From Thermomucor indicae-seudaticae (taxonomy: Eukaryota > Mucoromycota > Mucoromycetes > Mucorales > Lichtheimiaceae): a stretch of DNA of 31,165 nt. The stretch lies in contig JSYX01000414.1 in the NCBI GenBank assembly GCA_000787465.1, forward strand, positions 1-31,165. Direction: 5' to 3'. Each line of letters starts with the position of its first letter. Position 1 is the first letter of the stretch. The notes below the pieces were generated by a model. It ran no database searches. It was not told the origin of the DNA and was given only the letters and a program-made list of their open reading frames with translations. A program made the translations under genes and the position numbers. This document shows, in pieces, positions 19,077 to 30,516 of this stretch.

Positions 19077-20696
19077 ATGTACGAGCCAGGTAAACGCTTT
19101 ATTCTACACTTCTTCTTCTCTACGACTGTAAAAGAGACACTTATATCCACATTGACAGATTATTATATTCATCCCACGACTGCCGTAACCGACGGCGAAG
19201 AAGTAAACATGTTCCCCAGACTCCCACCATCGCCTTCTCAGTCGCTCTTTGAAACAAACAACAACAACAACAGCGATACCTGGTTTATGCGCAAGCATTC
19301 AGTGGCTAGTGATGGCCAAGACTTTTTGACGCCGCCCTTAACATCTTGGCGCCGTGGATCAGCTCCACCCGATAAACTATGTTCGAGATGCGCGGCCTGT
19401 TTCGCCAAACAACTGCCTTGCGGTCATGCTATCTGCTCCAGCTGTCGCTTATCATCATCCCAGCATTGCCCTGTCTGCGTTCCTTCCCTCGATAGCAAGC
19501 TGATGCCCAGTTCACATCCAAACATGACCCGCTCCTTGCTGACTCCGCCGCCACATTACCCTTGTGCCAAAATGAGCAATGTAAGTTCTTATGCATGCTC
19601 AATAATAATAATGATAATAATACTAATTTGTCGTTGACCCATAGATACCTTGGGATGTTTCCCAGAACGACGTCCGCCACTTCTTCGGTCAAGCCCGTAT
19701 CCCATCTCTTTCGGTACACGCACAGTCTATCCACGTAAGGATGATCATCATAGTGCGCGTGCGCATCCTCACCTATTTTTTTTAAAGATCATGATGGACC
19801 GTACGACAGGCAAGACATTATCGGACGCGTACATTGAATTCGCCAGCATGAGCGACTTGAGACGGGCGATCGAGACCCGAAACCAAAAGCCCTTGAAGGG
19901 CCGCATCGTGACCGTGACCGAGTGTTCGCAGGAAGAGCTCTTGAAGGTCGTCTTTCCCAAATGGCGCGGCCAGTTTTGCGGTATCTCGGCCATTCCACCC
20001 GACACGGAAGTCGTGAAATCCATGTCGACCGCTGCCGGCGGCGGCAACGGTTCCACATGTCCGCCCTTCATCACCCGCGAGGAAATCAATTCGCTTCTGG
20101 TCGTCTGCAAGAACTACAAGCTCCACTTTTCTCGCAAATGCGCCGAACGGCCCTTTGAAAACATCATCAGCGTCATCGTCAAGTACCCCTGGCATCAAGC
20201 TCACCTGATCTCGACCATGCACCGCGACCATATCTATGAGATGTTGAAGTTATCCATCGAGTCTCTCAAGACCCATCTGGCAAAGGACTATGTCCAGATC
20301 GATCCCACCCTCCTTGAACGCGTGGTTCGTGCTGGTCTCATGTGCCCCGCTTTCACCGATCGCCAAAAGATGATGCTGCTCCAAACCGCTCGTATCGAGT
20401 GTCCCGTAGACCTTGTTCATTATCTGCTTCCCACCCACGATCTCGTAGTAAGACCACCCACGCCTGATTATTATTACTATTGCTACTCGACCGCAGCAGC
20501 CGCAGCCTTCCTTGATCAACCACCAAGGCAACAACAACAACAACAACAACTCCTTCAGACATCATCATCTTCTTCTTCCTTCAAGCAATCATCCACTGGA
20601 TTCTTTTCTTACTTTGAACTACCCCCTACCCCTACAACAGCAGCAGCAAAGACAGATTCCTCATCTTCCCCAGACAAAGAACTAGTAAGCATCTAA
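19077..20696 (+). CDS. RING-type zinc finger plus RRM protein (4 exons, 477 aa)
   Basis: Putative RNA-binding protein, possibly with E3 ubiquitin-ligase activity. Exons 19077-19089, 19159-19580, 19645-19734 and 19788-20696 join in frame. A short cysteine-rich finger at 79-111 has the order C79xxC82xxC85, then C92-G-H94-xx-C97-xx-C100 and C108xxC111, a compact RING-like pattern. An RRM follows at about 146-225: IPWDVSQNDV as the RNP2-like strand and SDAYIEF as the RNP1-like strand. After it comes a helical region with VFPKWRGQF and long amphipathic helices. The C-terminus is low complexity (Tyr run, Ala run, seven Gln, Ser runs). The first joint is inferred because it removes a hydrophobic stretch; the alternative start is M22 (19209). 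The family is not identified further. Convergent with the MTAP gene. Confidence 0.82.
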
Positions 20697-20772
20697 TACC
20701 TCCCTTTTAGAGTAAGAACGAACAAAAAAAAAGTACAAGTGTACTCTATGCTATATATACATATGCGTTCAG

Positions 20773-20778
20773 AATAAA
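20773..20778 (+). terminator. poly(A) signal of the RING/RRM gene
   Basis: AATAAA 77 nt after the stop codon and 11 nt before the end of the convergent phosphorylase gene. Confidence 0.45.
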
Positions 20779-20788
20779 GGAACTGCTA

Positions 20789-21752
20789 CTACGAAAAGTA
20801 ACCGGGCAAAATGTATTCGAGCTTCTTGACTGTTTCTGGGTTTCTCTTATCACGAGCCGTCATCCCCGAGAACTTCATCGATCCCTTGAGATCGGGCACG
20901 AGGGTCTTTTCCCGCACTGCCTTGTCCAGCAACGGCAAGGTGGCCATCAGCAAGTTCTTGGCATTCGTCGAGTTATTGACCATGTTCTGCATCACCGTCT
21001 CGACGGTCACCGCGCCTTCCTCTTCCTCGCGCCAGCAGTCATAGTCCGTCGCCATGCACACCATCTGGTACGCCATTTCACATTCGCGCGCCAACTTGGC
21101 CTCGGGCAACGCCGACATGTTGATCACATCCGCGCCCCACGACCGGTACAGATGCGACTCGGCCTTGGTCGAAAACTGCGGGCCCTCCATGCACACCGCC
21201 GTCTTGTCGCGATGCATCTTGGCGCCATTCGCCAGCTTGTCGCGCTGGCTGTACACCAGATCGGCAATGCCCCGATGGAACGGCTCGGCAAACAATGCAT
21301 GCGCTACCACGCCATCGCCGAAAAACGTCGACGGTCGCACCCCGCGCGTACGATCAATCAGCTGGTCAGGCAACACAAAGTCGCACGGCGGGATCTCTTC
21401 CCGCAGCGAGCCTACAGCTGAAAACGCCAGAATCGCTTCCACGCCCAGGTGCTTCAGCGCGGCCATGTTCGCACGCACAGGAACCTCCGTCGGCGTCAGG
21501 TAGTGTCCGCGCCCATGCCGTGCAAGAAACGCAATCTTGGTCCCGCTTGGAAGCTTGCTGATAACGATCTTGTCACTCGGGAACCCCCAGGGCTAACGCG
21601 CTTCAGTCTCTTTTTTCTTTTTTTTCCCCGCGTCTGCCTGACTCACTCACAGTTTCAGGGTAGACTTCCTCTACCACTTCTAAATTGTCTAAATGGTATA
21701 ACCCGGAACCACCGATAACGGCAATCTTGACATCGTGCGCTGATTCTGCCAT
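20789..21752 (-). CDS. S-methyl-5'-thioadenosine phosphorylase (2 exons, 301 aa)
   Basis: Splits 5'-methylthioadenosine with phosphate to adenine and 5-methylthioribose-1-phosphate, the first step of methionine salvage after polyamine synthesis; cytosolic/nuclear trimer in the family (yeast Meu1, human MTAP). Exons 21752-21651 and 21592-20789 (intron 58 nt, phase 0). The N-terminus has the phosphate-loop motif IAVIGGSGLYHL. Next is FLARHGRGHYLTPTEVPVRA, the MTAP RHGRxH block; then CMEGPQFSTKAES and NMSALPEAKLARECEMAY with ATDYDCW, the purine- and ribose-binding segments. The length is close to the human enzyme. No defects. The downstream exon is noticeably GC-richer than the flanking intergenic DNA. 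Convergent with the RING/RRM gene (92 bp between stops). Confidence 0.95.
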
Positions 21753-21986
21753 GATAAGCAAAAGTGGCTGAAACGAGAAAGAGGAAGCTCTGGTCGGAGA
21801 ATCATCAAAGGGCAGCTATGAACAGGACCATGCACTCTATTGAGTTACCACTTGATGACATACGTACGTTCAATACCAGAAAAAAATGCTTTGCTAAGTC
21901 TAATCGATATGTTGCTGTTTACGACAAGTCTTGTAATACATAGTGATGAAAATTTATCGTACAAAGGGGAGAAATATGTAAAATGC

Positions 21987-24900
21987 TTAGCGCCGTCCTT
22001 TTCTCTTAACGTAGACCAGGACCAAGAAAACCATCACGTTAAAGGCAAAGTAGCAAATGATGATACCAAAGTTGCGCCACTTGTGTGCTGCGTCCCAGCC
22101 ATAAATTGTCGTGTAATATTCTTTGCCCGAGCTGTACGAGCAGTATCGACAGTTGCTTGTGTCGTCCGGATTGTCAATGTAACCAGTAGCGCCCATCGCA
22201 AAGAAATTGGCCGTGTAGTTGCCGCAAGTCTGCCCCGGAGGCGCGTTGAACACAACAAAGTCCTTTTCCTTGCACGTAATAGCCAAGTGTTCCATTTCGT
22301 TCGTAGCTAAACCTTCAATGTAGTAGTGGAAAGGATCTACCCCATGATGATTATTATTATTAGCCATCGTCTTACTCATACACGTTATTTTGACTTACCA
22401 AGCCAGTACATCCAAGCTTCCCAAAAGTGGGGCATGGCCGAAGGCGGTTGCATCATACCCGCAAACAAGATCAGGATTGAAATGATAATAGGGTTGATGA
22501 CAGCTGCAAAGCAAAGGTAAGCAAAAAGTATACGAACAAAAGTTGAGCGAAGCAACTTACATGCAAGAGTGGGGATTTCGGCAACAGAGGCAATCACGAA
22601 CCCAAGAGACACAGCCCAAAAGACAAAGAAGACCAACATAATGAAAAAGTAGCCACACGCTTCGGATGTGTTCTGTAAGCCCGCGGTCCAGTAGAACCCA
22701 CACATGAACAACGTAGAAAACACGATAATGTATGGTATTTCGACCAGAATCGCAGAAAGCCCAAACGGCACCCAGCCGTAGTATCGAGAAGCGTACTCGC
22801 GTCGGAAATAGAGTCGTTCCGTCATGAACTTGGGTTGTGCAAGAATGATAAGGATGTTGGCCATGATGAACGTGCTGAAGAGCGCAAAAAGTCGGTTCTG
22901 CATATCCGATGTCGTCGTCGACATCTTCCAGTACGTGAAACCGTTCAACAAGGCACTGAACATGATCGTGAAAGCACGTCCAAGGTTGTAGCCAGGTGAT
23001 CGCCAATACGCAAGCGTCATACGCTTCAGGACAAGCTTGAACTGAGTTGCAAACGGTGTAGCGTACGTCAGGACTTTGCGTTGAGGGTTAGGGTTCACGG
23101 ATCGGTGGATCGCTTCCAGCTCCTCTTCAAGAGCCTTGGCTTCTGGTGATTTAGCCCACACTTCAGCCCAGTCGCGCTTGGCCTTCCCCGCCGTACCGGC
23201 CCCAACCACTTCCAGGATATATTCGGCAGGATTAGCATCCTCAGAGCACTTGGGTCCACCGTTGCGTTCAAAGTAATCGATCATCGTACGCGCGTCCTTG
23301 CCAATCTCGCCATAGTAAGCTGTCTTGCCACCACGGACAAGCAACAGGAGATGATCAAAGTGCTCAAAGAGGACAGCAGACGGCTGGTGGATCGTGCAGA
23401 GCACCGGCCAACCGGCATTGGCAAGCTTGCGGATGAAGCGAATAATGTTGTATGAGCTCTGAGCGTCAAGACCCGAGGTGGGTTCATCAAGGAAAAGAAG
23501 CTGAGGCTTGCCGACAAGTTCCATAGCGATCGTCAAACGTTTTCGTTCTTCAACAGAGATACCAAAGCCAGTCTCGACACTACCGATCTGTGCATCGGCG
23601 ATATCTTCCATTTCCAAAAGTTGGATGATCTGCTCTACGTAGTCGTCCTTCTCAGCCTTGGGTATATCAGCATCTTGACGGAGGTAAGCTGAAAATCGAA
23701 GTCCTTCGCGTACAGTAACGGCTGGTTGGTGAATATCCATTTGCTCACAGTAACCAGTGATACGTTCAAAGTCACTCATCAATGGTTCACCATTGAGATA
23801 GATACGACCTTCCACCTTGCCAATCGTCTTGCGCCGCGCCAATACGTCCAGAAGCGTGGTCTTGCCTGCACCTGACGAACCCATAAGAGCAGTAAGATGT
23901 CCTGGCTTGACAATACCGGATACGTCGTTGAGAAGCTGTAACGGCCCGCCTTTGTAGGGCACAGTGTAGTTGACGTGATGCCAAGAAAACGTTGTGCCGT
24001 TCGAAATAGCATTCATGTTGTCTGTCACTTGCTGCTGTCGACGACGGCGTTCATTTTCCTCTTCGATAGTACGGGGCTTGGGGGCCTTGCCAGGCAGATA
24101 CAGCTTGGTCAGGGAACCAGATTTTGAGACTTGAAGCCATTCCATAGCAGCGCTAGTCAAGACGGTGAAAAAGATGAAGAAAGCCACCACCACGACAAAG
24201 TCAGGCGCCCAAAGGTCCTTGGGATCATATTCCAGAGCCGTACGAAGATAACTGTCACCCGTTACGTAACTTTGACCAGCCACGCCACCCTTCATCGTGC
24301 ACACGCGGTAATTCCAGTCGTCATAGCCTGGCCCATATGGGATAGAATTGCCTGCTCCTTCGCACGAGTAAATTTGACCTTTCATTTCATTCGACAACAG
24401 CGCCTTGTAGCCGTACGCAAGTGGATTGATCCAGTAAATCCTATCAATGGACGTTAAAGAAATGTCTCCCAGTCGAAAGCATCTTGTATACATACCATGA
24501 GAGCCAAGGGTGCATATCGCGATAGGAAATCACGTAGCCAGTATACGTAACCGAAGCTATGAGCAAAACACCAGAGATTTGGGTCGCCATGAAAAAGTTG
24601 GGAATAGCCGCACCGAAAAATCGGAAAAATCCGTTCATCATCATGTTGACGAAGAATACAATGATAAAGTACGAGAAAAACCGGCCAGCGTCCAGATTCA
24701 AGCCCATCATGAAATATGAACAGATTTCGAACAGGAGAACTATAGGTGATCACCACGTTAGCAAGTATTGCAACTGAAAATGATACGGGTTTACCTTGCA
24801 CGATGGCATAAGGAATATCCAGAATGACCCGTGCCATATAGAAAGCCGACGGTCTGTACATTGCAAAGTGCTTGTGTTTCTCTAGAATCGGACGACCCAT

Positions 24901-26640
24901 CAGGAAGTTGACCAGTTCCGTTTGTGAGATGAACGCGTTGAACATCAGAGTAAAGAACAGTGCACCACCGCGCGAGAAAGCGCCGATGCCGGTCAATGGA
25001 GGTTTGAAGAAGCAGGACGCCATGATAAGACTCTGAATGAGGACGGTACCGTAGCGAGATATGAGAGCCGGGCGGTCTTTGATCTGCAGATGGTACTGAC
25101 GGATCGTCAGTGCCTTGACCTGCTGGAAGAAGGAGGCTGTGTAAGGAGCGTTTTTGGACGCATGTTTCTGATGTTCTTCTCGGACAGCTTCCTTGAACAA
25201 TTCGGCGGGCTTTTCGCGTGCAATCTGTTGCTCGTACTCCTGGAGTTCTTGCATCATGGATCGGTAAATGTCCGATGCGTAGTAGCGTTCCTGGAACTGA
25301 GCAGCGTGCTGCGGCACCGACTCCTCGAAGCCTGGCTGGACCTCACGCTCAAGCGGGTTACAGATACCGGTCAAAAAGTCAGGGATAGACTTGCGAGGCG
25401 GGCAGTAGAACCCGAGTTCTTCAAAATAGGATTTCGCGGTGGCGACGGGACCAAAGTAAATGCAGTAGCCATCGTCGAGTAGCAGCACCTTGTCGAAAAG
25501 TTCAAAGATGCCATTCGAAGCTTGATAGAGTGTCGCGACGGTTGTCTTGTTAAAGATATCGGTCATGATCCGAAGCGAGCGCACGTAATCAAGGGCCGAA
25601 GCCGCATCGAGACCACGCGTCGAGCAGTCCCAGCAGTTGATCGAACTGTTGGTCGTCATCACTTCAGCAATGGAGAGTCGTTTACGTTCACCACCAGACA
25701 GACCACGAACGAACGCGTTGCCGACCATGGTATGCATCTGCTTCGTGAGACCGAGCATATTACCCAATAGATAGATCACTCGGCGGATAAAGTCAATCTT
25801 GGTTTCGTCAGGCAGCCGTTTGCCAGGCGTCTTGTTTCGCAGGGCAAACTGCAGCGTCTGCTTCGTTGTCAGTGTGGGGTAATGCTGATCTTCTTCTTCG
25901 TTGTAAATGACTTGGCCGCGATAACGTTTGCCGAAAGTGTCTGCGTCAATACCACCGTAGCTGACCTCTCCTTCGACGGTCGTGTACGATTGCCGCATGT
26001 TGGCCAAGATCTTTAATAGCGTTGTGCATCCCGCGCCGGGCCGGCCGAGAACAAGAAGCATCTCGCCTTTCTTGACGCAGCCACTCAGGCCACGTAAGAT
26101 GGTCTTTTCACTGTAGTGGGTGCCAATGCCAAAATATTTCCAGAACTGGATCGCATTGCCAATAATGCTAAAGATTGTGGGGATCGTGTTCGCGTCTGCA
26201 CCGAGTCCCTAAAATGGAAGTGAGGACTTTTTCCTGGCAACCATGCTTTCATTGCCTACCTTAACCACAAGGTTCTTCCATATGAGACCTAAATGTTTTG
26301 GCTTGTGCCCGGCTTCGCGACTTGCATCGGATATGCCTTGCAAGAATTCAGAAAGATCAAAGGCATCTGCAGCGCCACCTTGTTCAAGTTTGCTCTCAGT
26401 AGCTGACTTGCGACTGATTTCGGTTAATTCACGCTTCAGCTCTTCATATTCGCCAAAAGCACCTAACAACAATCAATCAATCAATCAATCAGATAAGAGA
26501 CGCACAAAAGAAAAAAAAAGGTGATAGACGTATTTACTTTTAATGTCAACTGCGTTGCCGTCCGGTTCGCCAAATCCACCTGAAGGTTCGTGGATGGTGT
26601 CTGTCACCGAAGGTGTTGGGGTGCTTCTTCCCTTCTCCAT
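21987..26640 (-). CDS. PDR-type (ABCG) full-length ABC transporter (7 exons, 1432 aa)
   Basis: Plasma-membrane multidrug efflux pump family (yeast Pdr5, Candida Cdr1). Minus-strand exons: 26640-26538, 26462-26260, 26208-24795, 24739-24496, 24440-22561, 22503-22399 and 22336-21987, introns 51-75 nt, all in frame. The layout is (NBD-TMD)2. NBD1 has the degenerate Walker A GRPGAGCTT (157-165), signature LSGGERKRLSIAE and a PDR-type Walker B region, CWDCSTRGLDAASALD. NBD2 has a canonical Walker A, GSSGAGKTT (about 842-850), the divergent signature ISVEERKRLTI and LLFLDEPTSGLDAQSS. This asymmetry is normal for fungal PDR proteins. Two hydrophobic domains follow the NBDs, with a Cys-rich extracellular loop before the last helix. 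It ends in KRKGRR. The substrate cannot be read from sequence. Confidence 0.95.
26470..26490 (+). repeat. (AATC)n microsatellite in PDR intron 1
   Basis: Five tandem AATC units lie inside the 75-nt first intron of the ABC transporter gene, close to its acceptor site. Confidence 0.75.
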
Positions 26641-27643
26641 CAAATGGTTGGCAGACAGAACCGGGGGAAGGACACCGAGTTTATATATACACGCTCCACA
26701 TTTGGATGTGTTTGTCCCGGCTCATTGCTTTCCGTGAAATATTGCGCGATATCGGAGACGGGATGTGTTATCAAAGGTCAGCTTCAGGATGGTCAAATAT
26801 CGGCCCGAAGACTAGTCGCAAACAAGTACAATTCTACATCCATTGAATCGCTGAGATCTCGGTTTAGCAGGCTCGATAGACGACCTATATCGTAGAGCAG
26901 AAAGTCTGATATTGCTTGTGGTCTGCAACAGATTAGTCAAAGACCTAAAGGTGTCATTGCCATGTTCCTCGGCCCGGTCGCCGGTCCAATAGCAATTGCC
27001 GGAATAACGGCGGCCGAGAGATCCATTGGATCGTCCTTTGCACAGTTGCGTCGGGGAACAGACGGTCCTTAAGCAAAGCTAAGAGCTATATGGCTCTTTA
27101 ACGGCTCGATCCGATAAGCTGCTGTGATGATTTCTAGACTGTTTGTGCAACACACACATTTGCATGGTTCCTGTAATCGGAATTTTCCTGGAAAAGGAGC
27201 ATCTCCATGCTCTGGTATCATGTTTCTACGGCTGGACTTGAACTTCATAAAACAACACATATAGAATATTCCCTAAAAGACTACTGGCATTTCAGTTATC
27301 GCGAGCAAGCAAATGGGTTCGGCTATGATAATCCATCCGGGGCGTATCGACTTTGTGTTCAGCGCAGCCGACTGCGGCCTGGTATTAATAAGGCTATGCA
27401 TCAATGTTCAGATCTGCTGTGCAAGAGGCCAGTTATGTGCATACCGTGATTCACAAACTCGAGGTTTTCTGTGCTGTCGAACACTCCATCGAGCTCTAAG
27501 GAGGGGGGAAATAAAACGTCGCATACGACTTTTATATTCTGGGATATCAAGATACAAACAATGATTGCAGGCCATTAAGAAGGGAGATAATAGATACGTA
27601 TAGATATGATATAGTATAACGTTCTGGAAAATTATTATGCTTG
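26641..27643. other. intergenic region upstream of the ABC transporter
   Basis: About 1 kb between the transporter start and the kinase stop (both minus strand). A TATA-like box lies just upstream of the transporter. A short plus-strand frame at 26897-27072 encodes a Gly/Ala/Ile-rich stretch (MFLGPVAGPIAIAGITAAER) that looks protein-like but is isolated; no gene is supported. Confidence 0.55.
26681..26690 (-). promoter_or_regulatory. TATA-like box of the ABC transporter gene
   Basis: On the minus strand this reads GTATATATAA, about 41 nt upstream of the ATG at 26640. Confidence 0.5.
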
Positions 27644-30516
27644 TTACGAAGATGCTGTTTTGCCAAGCTCATAAAGAATAGTGTGATACAAATTGCGGAA
27701 GACCTTGCCACGTCCTCCTTCCTCGTCCTCGGCTTCTTTGACTTTGACTCCCAATCGGCCACCTGCCCACCGTGCCTGATAAATCTGGACTGTGAAACGC
27801 AACGGTTCCCCTTCTGATCCTCCAACATCTTGCTCTTCCACACGACTTGAAGCAGACGGTGCGTCGTTGCCTCCGCCAAGATCCGGCTTTTGCAAAAACC
27901 GAGTCCAGTCCGGGTAATCACACTCGCAGTCTAAGACAAAGGGGTCCGTCATTGACGGCTGAGTCCGGATATTCATCAACCAAAGGACATCATTCAAGTC
28001 ATCCATCATCTTCTGCGGGCTCACACGGAACAGATGACGTCGGTTGAAATTAAACAGGCTCTTGGGATGCGCACTTATCTTAGGCATAGGGCCCTCGGAC
28101 TCATTCGTTGAACGGGCGTCCGCTATCGAGCATAGAGAAACATGAGAAACATTGGAAATGACCCTACGGTCCAGGGTAATTTACCTTTTGCTTCTACGGA
28201 GTCAGATACTCGGCTCTTGGGTGTATTTGGCGACGTTTCCGCGTTCGTCTCCGTGGATGCACGAGCATGTTTGGAGCCCCGACTAATGGACAGTCGACGC
28301 CAAGTCGACCGATGTTTACGCTCATCGCCGTCGCTGTCACGGGAAGCAGCAGGGTCCACCTTGAGGAATTGCTGGAACGTCTTTTTGAGAGGTGTAGACA
28401 AGGAAGGTACAGGTGCAACATTGATATCTTTCCCATTGGCTGGTTCTGTAGGTGGTGTTGGTAACGGTGGAAGGGCTTTATCCTCAGCAGGGTCCTCTAT
28501 AGAATGGCGGTGAATGTTGCTGTTGGGTAACATGGCACCCAGACGACGCGCAGCGCTTTTGCTACGTTTCAACAGCGTGGACGAAACCCGTTCGCTGTTG
28601 GACCGAGTAGGGAAATTAACGCTGCCAGACCGGGTCAGCCCATTTGTTTGGGCTGGGGTATCCAACTTTGATGTACTCGGTACACGATCTGTTTTCCTAC
28701 GGGTGAGGTTCGTCTCGAATCGGGTTCTGGCGGTAATCGTACTGCTGGACCGACGCAATGACGGCGTAGACTGAGCAGCGGCTTGCTGGGCACGCTTAAG
28801 CTGCTGTTGTCGCTTATCGTATTCTTTCTTCTCTTTGACAAGATAATAGATTGATACTAACGGGTCGTACATATCTGGCAAGGATTGAGGATCGTCTTCA
28901 ACCTGCGACGACCTTTTGTTTCGAAGGCTACGACGCCATCGTGGCCTACTGGAATGGCTCTGGTTCATTAATTGTTGCTGATAATTTTGATCCACTTGTG
29001 ATGCAGCCCGCTGATAATCAGAATTCGCAATAATGGTTTCCAATTTGGCACGTATCTCTGCTGGATCGCCGAACCCGAAACCTCCCATGCCTTCAACAAT
29101 CTCCATATCAATCGAAGTCAAAGGCTGCCGATGCGGGATGTGGTTGTGTATTGGTTCATCATAACCTTTATTCATCCACGGATGGTTTCGGACCTGCGAA
29201 AGCGTTGCGCGTTTTTTCGGGTCCACAACAAGTACCTTGGTCAACAGATCCACGCAATCTGCAAATATAGAGCCCCAGATCAGCAAATAACTCCTCGGTC
29301 TTCAAAAATATGGCCTTCATTACCTTTACTCAGATGGTCTGGGTATCCGTCAACTTGTCCGGCCTTGATCTTGGCATGCAGTGCAGGCAAACTTGTATCA
29401 TCAAACGGCACCTTGCCGCATACGAGGACATAAAGAACAACACCGAAACTCCAAACATCGACTTCGGGACCGGTATAATGCCTTGCTTGCAACAACTCCG
29501 GTGCAGCGAAATACAGGGACCCACAGAACGTGCTCAACAGTCGCTTGGGCGAGTAAATGTTGGACAAGCCAAAATCAATAATTTTGACGTCCTCGTCGCG
29601 AGTAATCAAGATATTTTCTATTTTCAGATCTGTCCAAAAAAGGGAAAGACGAGGGGGTCAGTAACCACATCAAAGGACAATGAGCTCGTGCTTATACCTC
29701 GATGAACTATCGAATTCCGGTGGCAGTAGTCTGCAAAAAAGACCAGGCTTAGCGTCATTATACAAGAATATTCGACTGAAAGCTTTACCTAAAGCGCTTA
29801 CAATCTGGCGGGCAAATTTACGTGCTTGCTTCTCACGCAGTTTGCCGTGGCTGATAATGTAGTCGAGCAGCTGACCACCGTCCACGTATTCCATAAACAT
29901 GTAGTAATAGTCGCCCTCACTGATCCATTCTTTAAGCTGGCATATATTGGGATGTCGCAAGAGCTGCATCATGGCCATCTCACGCACAGTTCGTTGTTCA
30001 CGTTCCTTGGGAGTATCTTTTGGATCCTTGGCCTTCGTGCTATCCACATCAGCAACCGCAGCCAGGTTCACCTTGGGCATGATTTTAACAGCATACTGTG
30101 TGCGGATGCGGTGGTTATTAGTTTTATTCCCCTGGCTTGCAGTAAGAAATTAAACTCACTTGTTGTCGGTCACTGTCCGTTAGACATTCCGCCAACTTGA
30201 CTTTGCCCATGCTACCGGCGCCGATCGTCTTTCGACTAATGACATAATTCTGCACTCGTACCACTTTCCGCCGCTCGGATTGTCGTCTACTAACCAGACT
30301 TTCCTGACTGTGTCGCTTATGCTCTGTGCTACTGCTGGTTTGGCTATGCGTACTATCATGTCGACGCAGTGACTGACTACGTGTAGTCGAAGATGTCCGT
30401 TTTACATCGCTAGATGATTTGTCGGATGGCAGTTGACGGCTCAAAACTTCTGGTTCTCGGTGATAATCAGGCATGGTGACGGTAGCTGTTTGTGGCGCGA
30501 TGGTGGCGGCTGTCAT
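27644..30516 (-). CDS. KIN1/MARK-type serine/threonine kinase with C-terminal KA1-like region (6 exons, 851 aa)
   Basis: Polarity/cell-wall kinase family (yeast Kin1/Kin2, fission yeast Kin1, animal MARK/PAR-1). Minus-strand exons: 30516-30160, 30095-29789, 29730-29698, 29629-29324, 29258-28185 and 28122-27644. A Ser/Thr/Arg-rich N-terminus precedes the kinase domain (about 91-345): glycine loop [13 protein letters not shown] (98-110), ATP lysine K123 in AVKIM, HRDLKIEN with catalytic D233, DFG at 251-253 and [15 protein letters not shown] with T266 at the LKB1-type activation site. A lysine-rich insert after beta-3 (about 128-153) is typical of the KIN1 subfamily. A long basic Ser/Pro-rich region follows; the last ~130 residues ([20 protein letters not shown]...) resemble the lipid-binding KA1 domain. 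Complete and apparently functional. Confidence 0.94.

Noticed and set aside
25600..25700. Degenerate NBD1 Walker B (CWDCSTRGLD) as a sign of a broken transporter
   Set aside because: This asymmetry is normal for fungal PDR transporters.
26728..26737. TCCGTGAA as a pleiotropic drug response element upstream of the ABC transporter
   Set aside because: One mismatch from the yeast consensus, single copy, and that regulator is not known to be conserved in Mucoromycota.
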